Positions 1-8,551 of a DNA stretch of 50,148 bases are shown piece after piece. How positions within the stretch are numbered: the stretch's first letter is position 1; each line of letters opens with the position of its first letter. The notes beneath the pieces were generated by a model. It saw nothing but the letters and a program-made list of their open reading frames with translations, did not search any database and was not told the DNA's origin. The DNA is taken from contig WGMU01000042.1 in assembly GCA_016124895.1 (NCBI GenBank), positions 1-50,148 of the forward strand, written 5' to 3'. This stretch comes from a bacterium. GTDB taxonomy: Bacteria; Planctomycetota; Planctomycetia; Planctomycetales; Planctomycetaceae. The position numbers and the translations under genes are program-made.

Positions 1-301
1 CCTGTGGTTATCTGTTGAATTGTGAATCTCAGCGATCGCCAGGTGGCAGCCGTTTCCGGTGACGCCGGAGTTCCGGTGATATCGACCTTCATGTGCGTCG
101 CGCTGGCAGAGTCGGCTGGAACGAGATTCTTCTGGCTGAACGTTCCCCTGCGTGAAGCTGTACGCCGTCGAGACAAGAGACTCTATCAGATGAGCTGTTG
201 CCGTCGAGTGAGCTTGAAGCAACGTTGATCTCAGGGACGCAGCGCGTCTCGAATATCGCAGTGAGCGCCGATGAAAGGCAACGGGCGAACGATCTGCGTG
301 C
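1..301. other. Stretch with no recognised gene
   Basis: This is the left edge of the window, downstream of the glycosyltransferase stop codon. The longest open frame here is a 68-codon stretch with no family resemblance and a basic, low-complexity end. I see no hairpin, tRNA or promoter that I can support. Confidence 0.4.
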
Positions 302-1483
302 TTATTGCCGCTTAAGCGCCGCGCTGACACGGCAGTCCAGTACACGCTGGTAGACCGAGCGAATGCAGGCCGTCATATAATGATGGTCGAAGATTTCGCG
401 GCAGCGTTTCCGGCCGGCTTGACCCATTGCCTCACGCAGGCCCGGCGACTCAACAAGCTGGCACAGGGCGTCTGCCAGTTCGTCAATGCTTTCGACGGGC
501 AGCAGAAACCCGGTTTCGCCGGAAATGACGACTTCGGGAGCGCCGTCGATGTCGTAACTGACGACCGGCTTGCCGGCGAGCAGACCTTGAGGCAGTACTC
601 GGGCGAGGCCCTCCCAGACGCTGGTGTGTGCGACGATATCGCACGCGTGAATGAGTTCCGGAATTTTCTCAGGTGGAACCAGGCCGGTCAGTATGAAGTG
701 ATCGCTCAGCCCAAGTTCCGCGATCTGCTGTTCGAACTGCTGCCGCAGGATGCCGTCGCCGATCAGAACGAAGCGAACGTCTGGATGTCGATCGACAACC
801 GGCCGCGCTGCACGAATCAGATACTCGTGCCCCTTCAGATGAAACAGCCGCCCGACTTTGGCGATGGCGACGTGCTCATCGGCCAGGCCGAGTTCCGCCC
901 GCACTTCTTCACGCGGGCGAGGCGGTTCGAGAAACGGTTCGACCGCCATCCCGCTGTAGACCGTCGTGAATCTGTCTTCGGTTGCGACACCTGCAGCAAC
1001 GTACTGTGCCGTCAACGCGTCGCAGACGCTGATAAACGCGTCTGTCCAGCGGGCCGCGTACCGTTCCAGCATCTGATACAGCCGAAACGCGAGGGCACTC
1101 TGCCCGCGGTGAAACGAGGCCCCGTGAATCGTATGTACGACTGGGATGCCGACTTTCGAGGCGGCCGCGCGACCGAGAATCCCCGCTTTGGAACTGTGTG
1201 TGTGGACGATGTCCGGCTTGAGGTCCTGCAGTACGCGGATCAGTTGCCGGTACGCCTGCCAGTCGCGGAGCGGATGAATGCTGCGACGCATCACGTCCAT
1301 CTCGACAATGCGGAAACCACACTGCCTGGCACGCTCCATCAGGCTGCCTTCAGGCCCCAGGGCCGGGCCAGTGATCAGCGTCACCTGGTCGCCGTGATCA
1401 CGATGCTGATCCTCACATGTGAAGAGCGTATTTTCCTGCGCTCCACCGATGATCAGACGAGTGATGACATGCGCGACGTGCAT
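302..1483 (-). CDS. Family 4 glycosyltransferase (GT-B fold)
   Basis: Likely transfers a sugar from a nucleotide-sugar donor to a lipid-linked or exopolysaccharide acceptor at the inner face of the cytoplasmic membrane. The N-terminal half begins MHVAHVITRLIIGGAQENT, with the GGAQ loop typical of GT4 acceptor domains, followed by HTHSSKAGILGR and HTIHGASFH. The C-terminal donor domain has VGRLFHLKGHEYLI and a terminal WEGLARVLPQGLLAGKPVV motif. The usual E-x7-E pair of the family reads E-x7-Q here. I chose the ATG at 1483; an in-frame GTG at 1516 would add 11 residues before the first strand. It lies at the downstream end of a minus-strand run. About 393 residues, normal for the family. The acceptor cannot be told from the sequence. 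Confidence 0.88.
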   Translation of the reverse strand: MHVAHVITRLIIGGAQENTLFTCEDQHRDHGDQVTLITGPALGPEGSLMERARQCGFRIVEMDVMRRSIHPLRDWQAYRQLIRVLQDLKPDIVHTHSSKAGILGRAAASKVGIPVVHTIHGASFHRGQSALAFRLYQMLERYAARWTDAFISVCDALTAQYVAAGVATEDRFTTVYSGMAVEPFLEPPRPREEVRAELGLADEHVAIAKVGRLFHLKGHEYLIRAARPVVDRHPDVRFVLIGDGILRQQFEQQIAELGLSDHFILTGLVPPEKIPELIHACDIVAHTSVWEGLARVLPQGLLAGKPVVSYDIDGAPEVVISGETGFLLPVESIDELADALCQLVESPGLREAMGQAGRKRCREIFDHHYMTACIRSVYQRVLDCRVSAALKRQ

Positions 1484-1539
1484 TCTGTCTTCTGTTCTGA
1501 AGGTGGCGAGTCTCACGTCTGTTGAAGCTCAACCGGCGT

Positions 1540-1601
1540 GTGCCACTGCTTTGTTTCTCTTCAACGTTCGGAAACTGACACACTGGCGGAGCCAGTGGCA
1601 C
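1540..1601. repeat. Short dispersed-type inverted repeat (CAGTGGCAC family)
   Basis: The arm GTGCCACTG at 1540-1548 is exactly complementary to CAGTGGCAC at 1593-1601. Inside the right arm a tighter hairpin, CACTGGC-gga-GCCAGTG, spans 1581-1597. It lies in the gap between the potassium-channel regulator and the glycosyltransferase. From memory such arms recur between planctomycete genes, but there is only one copy in this window. It may act as a transcript stabiliser or weak terminator; that is inference. Confidence 0.5.
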
Positions 1602-1647
1602 TCGACCTGCTATACGTCCTCAGCCGAGGGGCGTTGACCGGTCAGTG

Positions 1648-2322
1648 TCAGGATCTGGGCAGGCCGTTGATCGCCTCGTGCGTACCGACCAGCATCAGCC
1701 GATCACCAGGCAGAATTGGATCGTTCGGCCGCGGCACGCTGATCACTTCGGCATTGTCGACGTGGCATTCTCCTTCCGGACAACCACGTTTGATCGCAAC
1801 GAGGTTGACGTCGAATTTCGTTCGCAGCGCCAACGTCTGCAGGGCAACGTTTTCCCATGATTCCGGAGCCGTAATCTCAACGAGCGAATATCCCGAGGCG
1901 AGATCGATCACATCACTGAGCCGCGGATTGGCCAGCCGCCGTGCCATCTGCTCGCCGGCACTCATTTCCGGCTGGATGACTTCGCTGGCCCCGATCTGGC
2001 GGAAGATCTCCGCATGCGTTGAGGTCTGAGCCCGACAGATCACGCGCGGCACATTCAGCTTGTGGAGCAGCACGGTTGTCAGCAGTGCGGCCTCAAAGTT
2101 TTCGCCAATCGCGACGACGGCGACGTCGACTTTCTCGACCTCCTGAGCCAGCAGGGCATCGCGGTCGGTCGAATCCAGTCGCACGGCCAGGTCGACGTGA
2201 TCCTTCGCCTCATTGACGAGCTGCATCGAGCGGTCAATCGCCAGCACCTGGACGCCACGTTGCGCCAGATGTCTGGCCAGAGCCATCCCGAATCGTCCCA
2301 GTCCAATCACAGCAACTCGTCG
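1648..2322 (-). CDS. TrkA/KtrA-type potassium channel regulatory subunit (RCK_N + RCK_C)
   Basis: A cytosolic ring-forming subunit that binds NAD(H) or adenine nucleotides and gates a potassium transporter. The N-terminal Rossmann domain opens VAVIGLGRFGMALARHLA (the GxGxxG nucleotide loop) with the acidic strand end AIDR about 20 residues later. A C-terminal RCK_C domain follows, ending with the typical ILPGDRLMLVGTHEAI. About 224 residues, the usual KtrA length. I prefer the GTG at 2322, which follows a GGGAGAG stretch; a GTG at 2367 would add 15 residues. No TrkH/KtrB membrane partner is seen in the window. The protein could instead serve another cation channel with RCK domains. Confidence 0.85.
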   Translation of the reverse strand, partial: RRVAVIGLGRFGMALARHLAQRGVQVLAIDRSMQLVNEAKDHVDLAVRLDSTDRDALLAQEVEKVDVAVVAIGENFEAALLTTVLLHKLNVPRVICRAQTSTHAEIFRQIGASEVIQPEMSAGEQMARRLANPRLSDVIDLASGYSLVEITAPESWENVALQTLALRTKFDVNLVAIKRGCPEGECHVDNAEVISVPRPNDPILPGDRLMLVGTHEAINGLPRS

Positions 2323-2402
2323 CACAGGTTCTCTCCCGGCAGGTACGCTGGTGTCGTCGGTCAGCACTCGACGAAACCGTAATATGTCAGCTTCAAACGC
2401 CG

Positions 2403-4016
2403 CTATGGACTCGTCATCGCACGAAGTCTCGGATTCGACAGGTCGAGGCGGTACATGATCTGGTTGTAGTCATACCGTGGCGTCCGCTGTTCGCTGCCCG
2501 AAAATGTGTGCGTGTACGTTCCCTCGAAGTAGATGATCCGTCCGCCGGCCTGGTCAAACTCCACGTGATGCCGCGGGTTGTAGAAGCTGTATTTGTCGTG
2601 CGTGACGATCTTCGTCGCGCGCGTCCACGGTCCGACGGGCGAGTCGGCTTCGGCGTACCAGACTTCCCCGAGCGGCGACGTCCCGAGGTGCTCGGTGAAG
2701 ATCATGATCCAGCAGTCGCGGTACGCATTGAACGCGACCGTTCCCCGATGCGCGATGACCGGCTTCTGCGATGTAGAGTCAACCATACGGAAGTAACGCG
2801 CGTCACTCTTCAGGTCGCCGGACATCAGCAGCTTCTGCTCAAGCTGCTGGCTTGGCACGAGCGTCCCGCGTTTCCAGCCCCAGACGAGCTGGCGGCTGCT
2901 GGCATCGCGGTCGAGTTCGTACGAGTCGGCAGTGCTGCCCGATTTGAAGTACGACCAGCTTTCGTACTGACCCGGATCGACGAACGCTTCCGCCGTCGCA
3001 CGAACGCGAACAAGCGGGTACGGCGCGGCCAGATAAACGTAGTCGACGCCGTCTTCGGAATACCGAAACGTGTGCGCTCCGGACTGAGGGAACTCGTCTT
3101 CGCTGAGCTTCCGTCGCTGCTCAAACTGCTGTGCGTCGGCGTCGAATTCGCAGAGGCCACGTTCGTAAACCGACAGCGGCGGCTTGATTTTCACATAGCG
3201 GGCGAACATCCGCTCGCGGCCGTTCGCATCAGGGACGACGGTCAGACCGTCGATCCAGGTCGGACCTGCACCGGGCATCCGGCATGTTTCCTTCGCAAAG
3301 CCGTCTGGCGCGACAAAGTAGCTCAGATTGACGCCGACATTCGGATCAAGTCCACCTTTCTCCGGCAGGTCTGACGTTGCTCCCGGCGAGTGAAAATTGC
3401 CCAGCGGGTATTTTGGTCGGTTGGTGTCGCCCCAGAACCAGTACAGCCGGCCGCGAAAGACCGCATTCATCACGCTGTCCTGCCCCAGCACTTTCGCGTT
3501 GAGCACCGACTGCTGGATCGGCACCTCGCCGCCGAGCAGCACGCTGTCGCGATAAATCCCGCCGCCGGTGATCCGGTACAGCCGCTCTGCCAGATTCAGC
3601 CGTTTGATCTTCAGCGTTGCCGAACCGCCTGGCTTTGTCTCGACGCGCGCGCCGCGAATGCCGAATCCGTCGGCGGGAAACTCGTACCCGTGACTGCTGA
3701 CCGAGAAGAAGACTTCCTGGTCCATCAACCCCGGCTCGCCAAACGCAACCACGCCTGCTGAGTCCGTCCAGTACGAGACGCCGTGAACTGTCTGTAGTTC
3801 GACGAGCGGTACGCCCCGTCCGGTCGCGTCATCGACGACCTGGATGCGGAAGTAGTCGCCGGGAGCTGCAGGGGCGAGGTTTGCGAACACGAGGACAAAG
3901 AACACGGCGATCGATGCTGAGAATCGCGCAGAGTGATCGCCGGGAGCAGCCGCGCAGCGGCGACAGCACGTCGCTGCGGGCGTCAGCCCGCGGAAAACGG
4001 AGCCCAACAACGTCAT
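2403..4016 (-). CDS. Secreted five-bladed propeller-type protein (DUF4185-like) with N-terminal carboxypeptidase-regulatory-like domain
   Basis: Probably exported and sugar-related. A hydrophobic stretch, SIAVFFVLVFANLAPAAPG, looks like a signal peptide. Then comes a beta-sandwich-like segment (VDDATGRGVPLVELQTV ... WTDSAGVVAF), as in carboxypeptidase-regulatory domains. The rest resembles glycosidase-like propellers: YWFWGDTN, repeated D/G/W-rich blades, SPVGPWT and YNPRHH. The 5' end is odd. The only ATG in frame (4016) lies inside a composite inverted repeat (3947-4140), so the first 30 or so residues would be translated repeat; the other in-frame choices are TTG codons right after it and a GTG at 3905 that would give a very short leader. 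The true start is unsettled. It is followed closely by the potassium regulator. Enzymatic activity is not established. Confidence 0.65.
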   Translation of the reverse strand: MTLLGSVFRGLTPAATCCRRCAAAPGDHSARFSASIAVFFVLVFANLAPAAPGDYFRIQVVDDATGRGVPLVELQTVHGVSYWTDSAGVVAFGEPGLMDQEVFFSVSSHGYEFPADGFGIRGARVETKPGGSATLKIKRLNLAERLYRITGGGIYRDSVLLGGEVPIQQSVLNAKVLGQDSVMNAVFRGRLYWFWGDTNRPKYPLGNFHSPGATSDLPEKGGLDPNVGVNLSYFVAPDGFAKETCRMPGAGPTWIDGLTVVPDANGRERMFARYVKIKPPLSVYERGLCEFDADAQQFEQRRKLSEDEFPQSGAHTFRYSEDGVDYVYLAAPYPLVRVRATAEAFVDPGQYESWSYFKSGSTADSYELDRDASSRQLVWGWKRGTLVPSQQLEQKLLMSGDLKSDARYFRMVDSTSQKPVIAHRGTVAFNAYRDCWIMIFTEHLGTSPLGEVWYAEADSPVGPWTRATKIVTHDKYSFYNPRHHVEFDQAGGRIIYFEGTYTHTFSGSEQRTPRYDYNQIMYRLDLSNPRLRAMTSP

Positions 4017-4140
4017 CAGCCGCGAAGTGGCGACAGAGACTACTCCTTCTGCCGCCGCTTCGCGGCTCTGGACTCCAATAGCGTCGCAAACCGTGGGCTG
4101 ACGCCCACGGCTACTGGCTGCCGCCGCTTCGCGGCTGAAA
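3947..4140. repeat. Composite inverted repeat, copy 1 (GCCGCGAAGCGGCGACAG family)
   Basis: A three-part palindromic block. The left unit (3949-3966) resembles GCCGCGAAGCGGCGACAG and is followed by the small palindrome GGGCGTCAGCCC. A central hairpin has arms 4018-4036 and 4049-4067. The right unit carries GGGCTGACGCCC and then CCGCCGCTTCGCGGCTGAAA, in the opposite orientation to the left one. The same order and spacing recur at 13297-13499. It overlaps the annotated start of the propeller-type gene. Confidence 0.8.
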
Positions 4141-4188
4141 CCAGACACGCCGTCCCTCAATACACGAACGTCAAAACGCACTGCCATC

Positions 4189-5460
4189 TCAAAGTGCCTC
4201 CCCGCGATAAGCACGATCGAGGATCTGCATCGTGTGCAGGACCGGGATTGGTTTGCCGAATGCCACCTCGCGGAGGTGCGTTTCGATCTGCGTCATGCAG
4301 CCGATATTGCCGGTCGCGACGGCGTCCGGTTCGACTGAGGCTATGTTCTGAGCTTTCTGATGGCCGAGCTGCCCGGCCGTCTCGGGCTGTTCGATGTTGT
4401 AGGTGCCGGCCGATCCGCAGCAGATGTCGCCGCTGGGAATCTCGACAAGGTCCAGGTTGCCGATGGTCCGCAGCAGGGCTCGCGGCTGCGAACGCACCTT
4501 CTGAGCATGTGCCAGGTGGCAGGCGTCGTGATAAGCGACCTTTGTCGGTGCTGAGAGCGACGGAGTCTCCCGAAGGCCGAGCTTCTCCAGGAAGACGCTG
4601 ACATCGCAGACGCGTTTGACGAACTCTGCAGCAGCGGACTCTTCGGGCTCGCCACGCAGCCACAACGCGTATTCGTGCATCCCCGATCCGCAGCCGGCGG
4701 CGTTCGTCAGGATCGCGTCGACGTTTGGCGGAAACGCCTTGATGTTCTGCTTGGCGAACTGCTTCGCCTGTGAGGCGGCTCCCGTGTGAGCAGCCAGTGC
4801 TCCGCAGCAGCTCTGCGATTTCGGGATGACGACCTCGACGCCATTCTTCGCGAGCACGCGCAGCGTCGCCATGTTGATGTCCGGAGCCAGCACTTGCTGA
4901 GCACAGCCGGCCAGCAAGGCGACGCGGGCTCGTCGTTCGCCTTCCGCAGGAAAGACTTCCGGCAGCTTCTGCGCGGGTGGCAGCGATTTGGGCAGCAGGT
5001 CGAGCATGTCACCCAGACGGCCCGGCATGACTCCCTTCAGCGGTTTTGCGAGCCGTCCCGCAGTTGCAGCCAGGCGAAACCGCCCTGGGTAGGGCAGCGT
5101 TTCGAGGATGAACTTTCGCAACGTCTTGTCGACGACCGAGCGTTCGCGTTTCTCTTCGGACGTCGCCCGGAAGGCGGTGATCAGTTCGCCGTAGCCGACT
5201 CCCGACGGACACGCGGTGATACAGCCGACGCAGCCCAGGCACTTGTCGATGTACGGCGTCGCTTCGTCGAGTTCGACGTTGCCTTCCAGCACTTCCTTCA
5301 TCAGGAAGATGCGGCCGCGCGGCGAATCCATTTCCTCGCCGTGAACCTGATACGTCGGGCAGACCGGCAGGCAGAAGCCGCAGTGAACGCACTTCTGAAT
5401 CGCGTCCGCCATCGGTTCGCCCAGAGGGCCGAAGGACTGTGTGGGTATGTCGTGCTGCAT
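4189..5460 (-). CDS. glcF: Glycolate oxidase iron-sulfur subunit GlcF
   Basis: The electron-transfer subunit of the membrane-associated GlcDEF enzyme, which oxidises glycolate to glyoxylate. Two 4Fe-4S ligand sets are visible near the N-terminus: [12 protein letters not shown] and, about 45 residues later, [12 protein letters not shown]. The C-terminal half has the two cysteine-rich (CCG) modules of the family, [11 protein letters not shown] and [11 protein letters not shown]. At about 423 residues it matches the family. I chose the ATG at 5460 because the sequence upstream in frame is arginine-rich and repeat-like, while [21 protein letters not shown] leads straight into the first cluster. 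It lies downstream of glcE on the same strand with a 62-bp gap. A related D-lactate dehydrogenase role cannot be excluded. Confidence 0.93.
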   Translation of the reverse strand: MQHDIPTQSFGPLGEPMADAIQKCVHCGFCLPVCPTYQVHGEEMDSPRGRIFLMKEVLEGNVELDEATPYIDKCLGCVGCITACPSGVGYGELITAFRATSEEKRERSVVDKTLRKFILETLPYPGRFRLAATAGRLAKPLKGVMPGRLGDMLDLLPKSLPPAQKLPEVFPAEGERRARVALLAGCAQQVLAPDINMATLRVLAKNGVEVVIPKSQSCCGALAAHTGAASQAKQFAKQNIKAFPPNVDAILTNAAGCGSGMHEYALWLRGEPEESAAAEFVKRVCDVSVFLEKLGLRETPSLSAPTKVAYHDACHLAHAQKVRSQPRALLRTIGNLDLVEIPSGDICCGSAGTYNIEQPETAGQLGHQKAQNIASVEPDAVATGNIGCMTQIETHLREVAFGKPIPVLHTMQILDRAYRGEAL

Positions 5461-5522
5461 GGGGAGAGCTGAGAGTCGAGGGTCGAGAGTCCAGAGCGGA
5501 ATCGCAGACTGCGGATGGTGGC

Positions 5523-6596
5523 TCAGGACGGGACAAGATCGCCTTTGCGTTGCGGGTCGAAGATGTCGAGCAGTCGCGTCTCGAACGCGCCGCCGGCTTC
5601 TGCCGACGGAACACCGCCGGACCAGTTGCCGATCAATGGCAGCGGCTTGCGACCAAGTTCGCGACACGCTGTCAGCAGAGAATCGGCTGCGGCGCTGTCT
5701 GACCAGGCAATCCAGGCGAGGTTGCCGCCGACGCTGTAGCGTCGCGGGCCGGCCTGCGGTGCGAGGAGCTTCTCGGCAGTCTCGACCTGGCCGGGGTTGA
5801 GCGGCAGGCGGATCAGCGAGTGGCCGTTGGGTACCCAGCGAAACTCGCGGATGTCGTTCCAGAGTTGTTGCTCCGCTTCGCCGGTCGAAATCTCGACTTG
5901 TGCACCGTCGAGCAGCGAACGAACGCGGTCGGTTCTGACTGCCTGGGCATCGCCGAGACCGCCGATGCGGATTGAAACAGCGCCGGTTGGTTCAACGTCG
6001 AGGCAGTAGACCTCTTCCTGCGACATCGCGACGCGGATCATCGCGGCGTTGGCGGATTTGAAGTCGGGAAACTCTGCTCGGATCGTCGTCCACGTTGCCG
6101 GAGCGGGAAACACTTTGAACGTCAGCTCGCCAAGCACCCCAAACCTCCCGAGGCTGCCGACGACGAGTTTCGGGATGTCGAAGCCAGCTGCGTTCTTGAC
6201 GACCTTCCCGCCGCCGAAGACGACTCGCCCATCGCCGGTCACCATCCGCACGCCGAGAAAAAAGTCTCGCAGGCCGCCATAACGAAACCGGCCCGGTCCC
6301 GAGAGCCCGCACGCGACGGTTCCACCGAGCGTCGCGCCGGCTTCGACCAGCGGCGGATCGAACGGCAGAAACTGACCATTCTCAGCGAGCGCCGCTGCAA
6401 TGTCCTTGAGCGGCGTCCCGGCCAGCGCGGTGAAGGTGTACTCGCTCGGTTCGTATTCGAGGATGCCGCTGAGTTTCTCAGTCGAAATGGTCGCGTCGGC
6501 TGACAGCACGTTCTTCGTACCGCCGCCGCGAACACGAACCCGATCCACCGATCGCACGGCCTGCTGCAGTTCGTCAAAGGTTTCTGGAGTGATCAT
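5523..6596 (-). CDS. glcE: Glycolate oxidase FAD-binding subunit GlcE
   Basis: The second FAD-linked subunit of glycolate oxidase. It has a PCMH-type FAD-binding fold: [10 protein letters not shown] near residue 20, [19 protein letters not shown], then the typical [19 protein letters not shown] and [18 protein letters not shown], where family members bind the isoalloxazine and pyrophosphate. The C-terminal part is more divergent, as usual for GlcE. 357 residues, normal. The start ATG at 6596 begins [16 protein letters not shown]. It sits between glcD and glcF in the same direction. Its short length and the presence of a separate full-length GlcD argue against it being a stand-alone oxidase. 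Confidence 0.9.
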   Translation of the reverse strand: MITPETFDELQQAVRSVDRVRVRGGGTKNVLSADATISTEKLSGILEYEPSEYTFTALAGTPLKDIAAALAENGQFLPFDPPLVEAGATLGGTVACGLSGPGRFRYGGLRDFFLGVRMVTGDGRVVFGGGKVVKNAAGFDIPKLVVGSLGRFGVLGELTFKVFPAPATWTTIRAEFPDFKSANAAMIRVAMSQEEVYCLDVEPTGAVSIRIGGLGDAQAVRTDRVRSLLDGAQVEISTGEAEQQLWNDIREFRWVPNGHSLIRLPLNPGQVETAEKLLAPQAGPRRYSVGGNLAWIAWSDSAAADSLLTACRELGRKPLPLIGNWSGGVPSAEAGGAFETRLLDIFDPQRKGDLVPS

Positions 6597-6613
6597 TAGG
6601 GTGTTCTTGGTTC

Positions 6614-6748
6614 TGACGCAAAGTCGCTAAGCCGCAAAGGAACGCAAAGTACGCCGGCTTTGAACCTTGGACTGACAGTTAGCTTTGTCTGATCTTCTGA
6701 GTCTTAATCTCTCTTTGCGAATCTTCGCGGCTCTGCGTCTTTGCGTCA
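6614..6748. repeat. Long imperfect inverted repeat (CTTTGCG...CTTTGCGTCA family) between glcD and glcE
   Basis: The 36-nt arm at 6614-6649 (starting TGACGCAAAG and ending GCAAAG) is complementary, with roughly eight mismatches, to the arm at 6713-6748 (starting CTTTGCG and ending TTTGCGTCA). About 63 bp separate them. The elements rich in GCAAAG/CTTTGC sit in the 187-bp gap inside the glc gene run, so transcripts crossing it could fold into a long hairpin. I see one copy in this window. Confidence 0.6.
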
Positions 6749-6783
6749 GAGACACGCCTCCCGAATCGAAGATGGGCCTTTCT

Positions 6784-8232
6784 TTATTCGCGAGAAATGA
6801 TCCCCTGTTTCTCCAGCGGGTGAGCTCCGACGCTGGTCAGCGCTGGGGCTTCTGCACTGGGGAGTTTCTTGCCGCGGTTGGCGAGTTCGAGTGGGTCGAC
6901 GGAACGTCGCAACTGCTGCATGAATTCGATGTCGTCCTCGCCGTACATCTCGCCGATGTAGGCTCGCTTTTCGAGACCGACGCCGTGTTCGCCGGTGATC
7001 GAGCCGCCCAGGCGAATGCACAGCCGGATGATTTCTCCCGCCAGCTCTTCGGCATGTTCGAGTCCGCCTGGCTGGCGACCATCGAACATGACCAGCGGAT
7101 GCAGGTTGCCATCGCCGGCGTGAAACACGTTGGCGACTCGGATGCCGTACTGCTCGCTGAGCTTGTCGATTTCCTTGAGCGCGTGTCCGAGCTTCGTGCG
7201 CGGAACAACGCCATCCTGCACGATGAAGTCCGGGCTCAGCCGACCGACCGCCGAGAATGCACTCTTGCGACCCTTCCAGATCTTCAGCCGATGTTCGTCG
7301 TCCCTGGCGGCTTCGATGATGTACGCGCCGGACTCTTCGATGACTTTATGCAGCCGCGGCTTTTCCGCTTCGACTTCGTCGGATGTGCCTTCGAGTTCGA
7401 CGATCAGGACGGCCTTCGCGTCTTTGGGGTAACCGGCTCCGATGGCCGCGTCGGCGGCGTCCATCGACAGGCGATCCATAATCTCCATCGCGCCCGGCAG
7501 CAGGCCCGAGGCAACGACCATCGCGACGGCGGTCCCGGCTTTCTCCAGCGAGTCATACGCGGCCTGCAGCGTGTAGTACTTCTCGGGCTTGGGCAGCAGC
7601 CGCAGTGTGATTTCCAGAGCGACGCCAAACAGGCCCTCGCTGCCGATGAACATTCCGGTCAGGTCAGGCCCGCTGCCTTCCAGACTGTCGCTGCCGAGTT
7701 GCTCGACCGTTCCATCCGGCAGGACGACTTTCATGCCGAGCACGTGGTTCGACGTCATCCCGTACTTCAGGCAGTGAGCGCCGCCCGAGTTGAACGCGAC
7801 GTTGCCGCCGATCGTGCAGACGGGGCCGCTTGACGGATCGGGTGCGTAATACAGTCGGTCGACCGCTGCCCGCTCAGAGACGGCGGTGTTGATCACGCCT
7901 GGTTCGACGACAGCCACCCGTTGCTCGGCGTCGTAGCGGATAATCCGCTTCAGCCGGTTCAGCGCGATGACCAGGCCGTCTTCGATCGGGACCGATCCGC
8001 CACTGAGGCTCGTCCCGCTGCCGCGCGCGAGGAACGGGACCTCGTACTTGTGGCAGATTTTGACCGTGTCGATGACTTCCTGCTGCGTTTCCGGCAGCAC
8101 GACGCCGGACGGGCGGGCTCGGAACGACGTCAGGCCGTCGGATTCGTACGGAGCGAGCTGGGCGCGACCGGTCAGTAGACGGTCGGCGGGGTAAATGCGG
8201 CGCAGCTCGGCGAAAAACTGTTCGGCACTCAT
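6784..8232 (-). CDS. glcD: Glycolate oxidase catalytic FAD subunit GlcD
   Basis: The flavoprotein subunit that oxidises glycolate (or D-lactate) to the 2-oxoacid. The FAD-binding PCMH domain shows [14 protein letters not shown], a flavin-contact loop, then [20 protein letters not shown] and IGSEGLFG. The C-terminal cap holds [17 protein letters not shown] and [12 protein letters not shown], with the histidines that act in the family. I chose the ATG at 8232 ([15 protein letters not shown]) since the sequence upstream in frame is unlike any GlcD and crosses a palindromic repeat. About 482 residues, normal. It heads the run glcD-glcE-glcF. The last residues after the ANRGKK motif are longer than usual but not unusual in composition. 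Confidence 0.93.
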   Translation of the reverse strand: MSAEQFFAELRRIYPADRLLTGRAQLAPYESDGLTSFRARPSGVVLPETQQEVIDTVKICHKYEVPFLARGSGTSLSGGSVPIEDGLVIALNRLKRIIRYDAEQRVAVVEPGVINTAVSERAAVDRLYYAPDPSSGPVCTIGGNVAFNSGGAHCLKYGMTSNHVLGMKVVLPDGTVEQLGSDSLEGSGPDLTGMFIGSEGLFGVALEITLRLLPKPEKYYTLQAAYDSLEKAGTAVAMVVASGLLPGAMEIMDRLSMDAADAAIGAGYPKDAKAVLIVELEGTSDEVEAEKPRLHKVIEESGAYIIEAARDDEHRLKIWKGRKSAFSAVGRLSPDFIVQDGVVPRTKLGHALKEIDKLSEQYGIRVANVFHAGDGNLHPLVMFDGRQPGGLEHAEELAGEIIRLCIRLGGSITGEHGVGLEKRAYIGEMYGEDDIEFMQQLRRSVDPLELANRGKKLPSAEAPALTSVGAHPLEKQGIISRE

Positions 8233-8551
8233 ACTCAGCAGAGTTCTTCGTTCAGGGGCTCTGGCAGTCAATGTTTGCGTATCAGGCACGGCGAAGGGGT
8301 CGGGAGTCTTTTTCGGCGGGCAGCTCTCCGTACTTTGAATGTCATCAACCGAAAAAGGCTCCCGACTCCTGGGCGACGCACAACACGGCGTTGGCATTTC
8401 CACGAGGCCGAAGTCTAGCCGACGCAACTCGCGATGTCGCAGCATGGCGACACTTGGAAAGCGACCACAAGCCCGCCAGAATCCCGGCCCATTCGCTGGC
8501 CTGCCGTCGCGAAAATCTTCCCTGCAGAACTCTCCAACCTCGGAAACCATC
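8233..8551. other. Divergent intergenic region between glcD and the dehydrogenase
   Basis: This 319-bp gap must hold the promoters of both divergent genes. I cannot point to a convincing -35/-10 pair. A palindromic repeat (8299-8366) occupies its middle, and the rest shows no gene. Confidence 0.5.
8299..8366. repeat. Dispersed hairpin repeat, copy 1 (GTCGGGAGTCTTTTTCGG)
   Basis: The arm GTCGGGAGTCTTTTTCGG (8299-8316) pairs with CCGAAAAAGGCTCCCGAC (8349-8366) at 17 of 18 positions, the odd one being a G-T pair. The 32-nt loop includes CAGCTCTC. A second copy with the same arms and the same loop word occurs at 41115-41183, which makes it a repeat family and not a chance hairpin. It lies between the divergent glcD and dehydrogenase genes. 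Confidence 0.85.

Noticed and set aside
305-1525. Long plus-strand open frame opposite the glycosyltransferase
   Set aside because: It is a shadow of the minus-strand gene: the minus frame has clear GT4 motifs, the plus frame has none.
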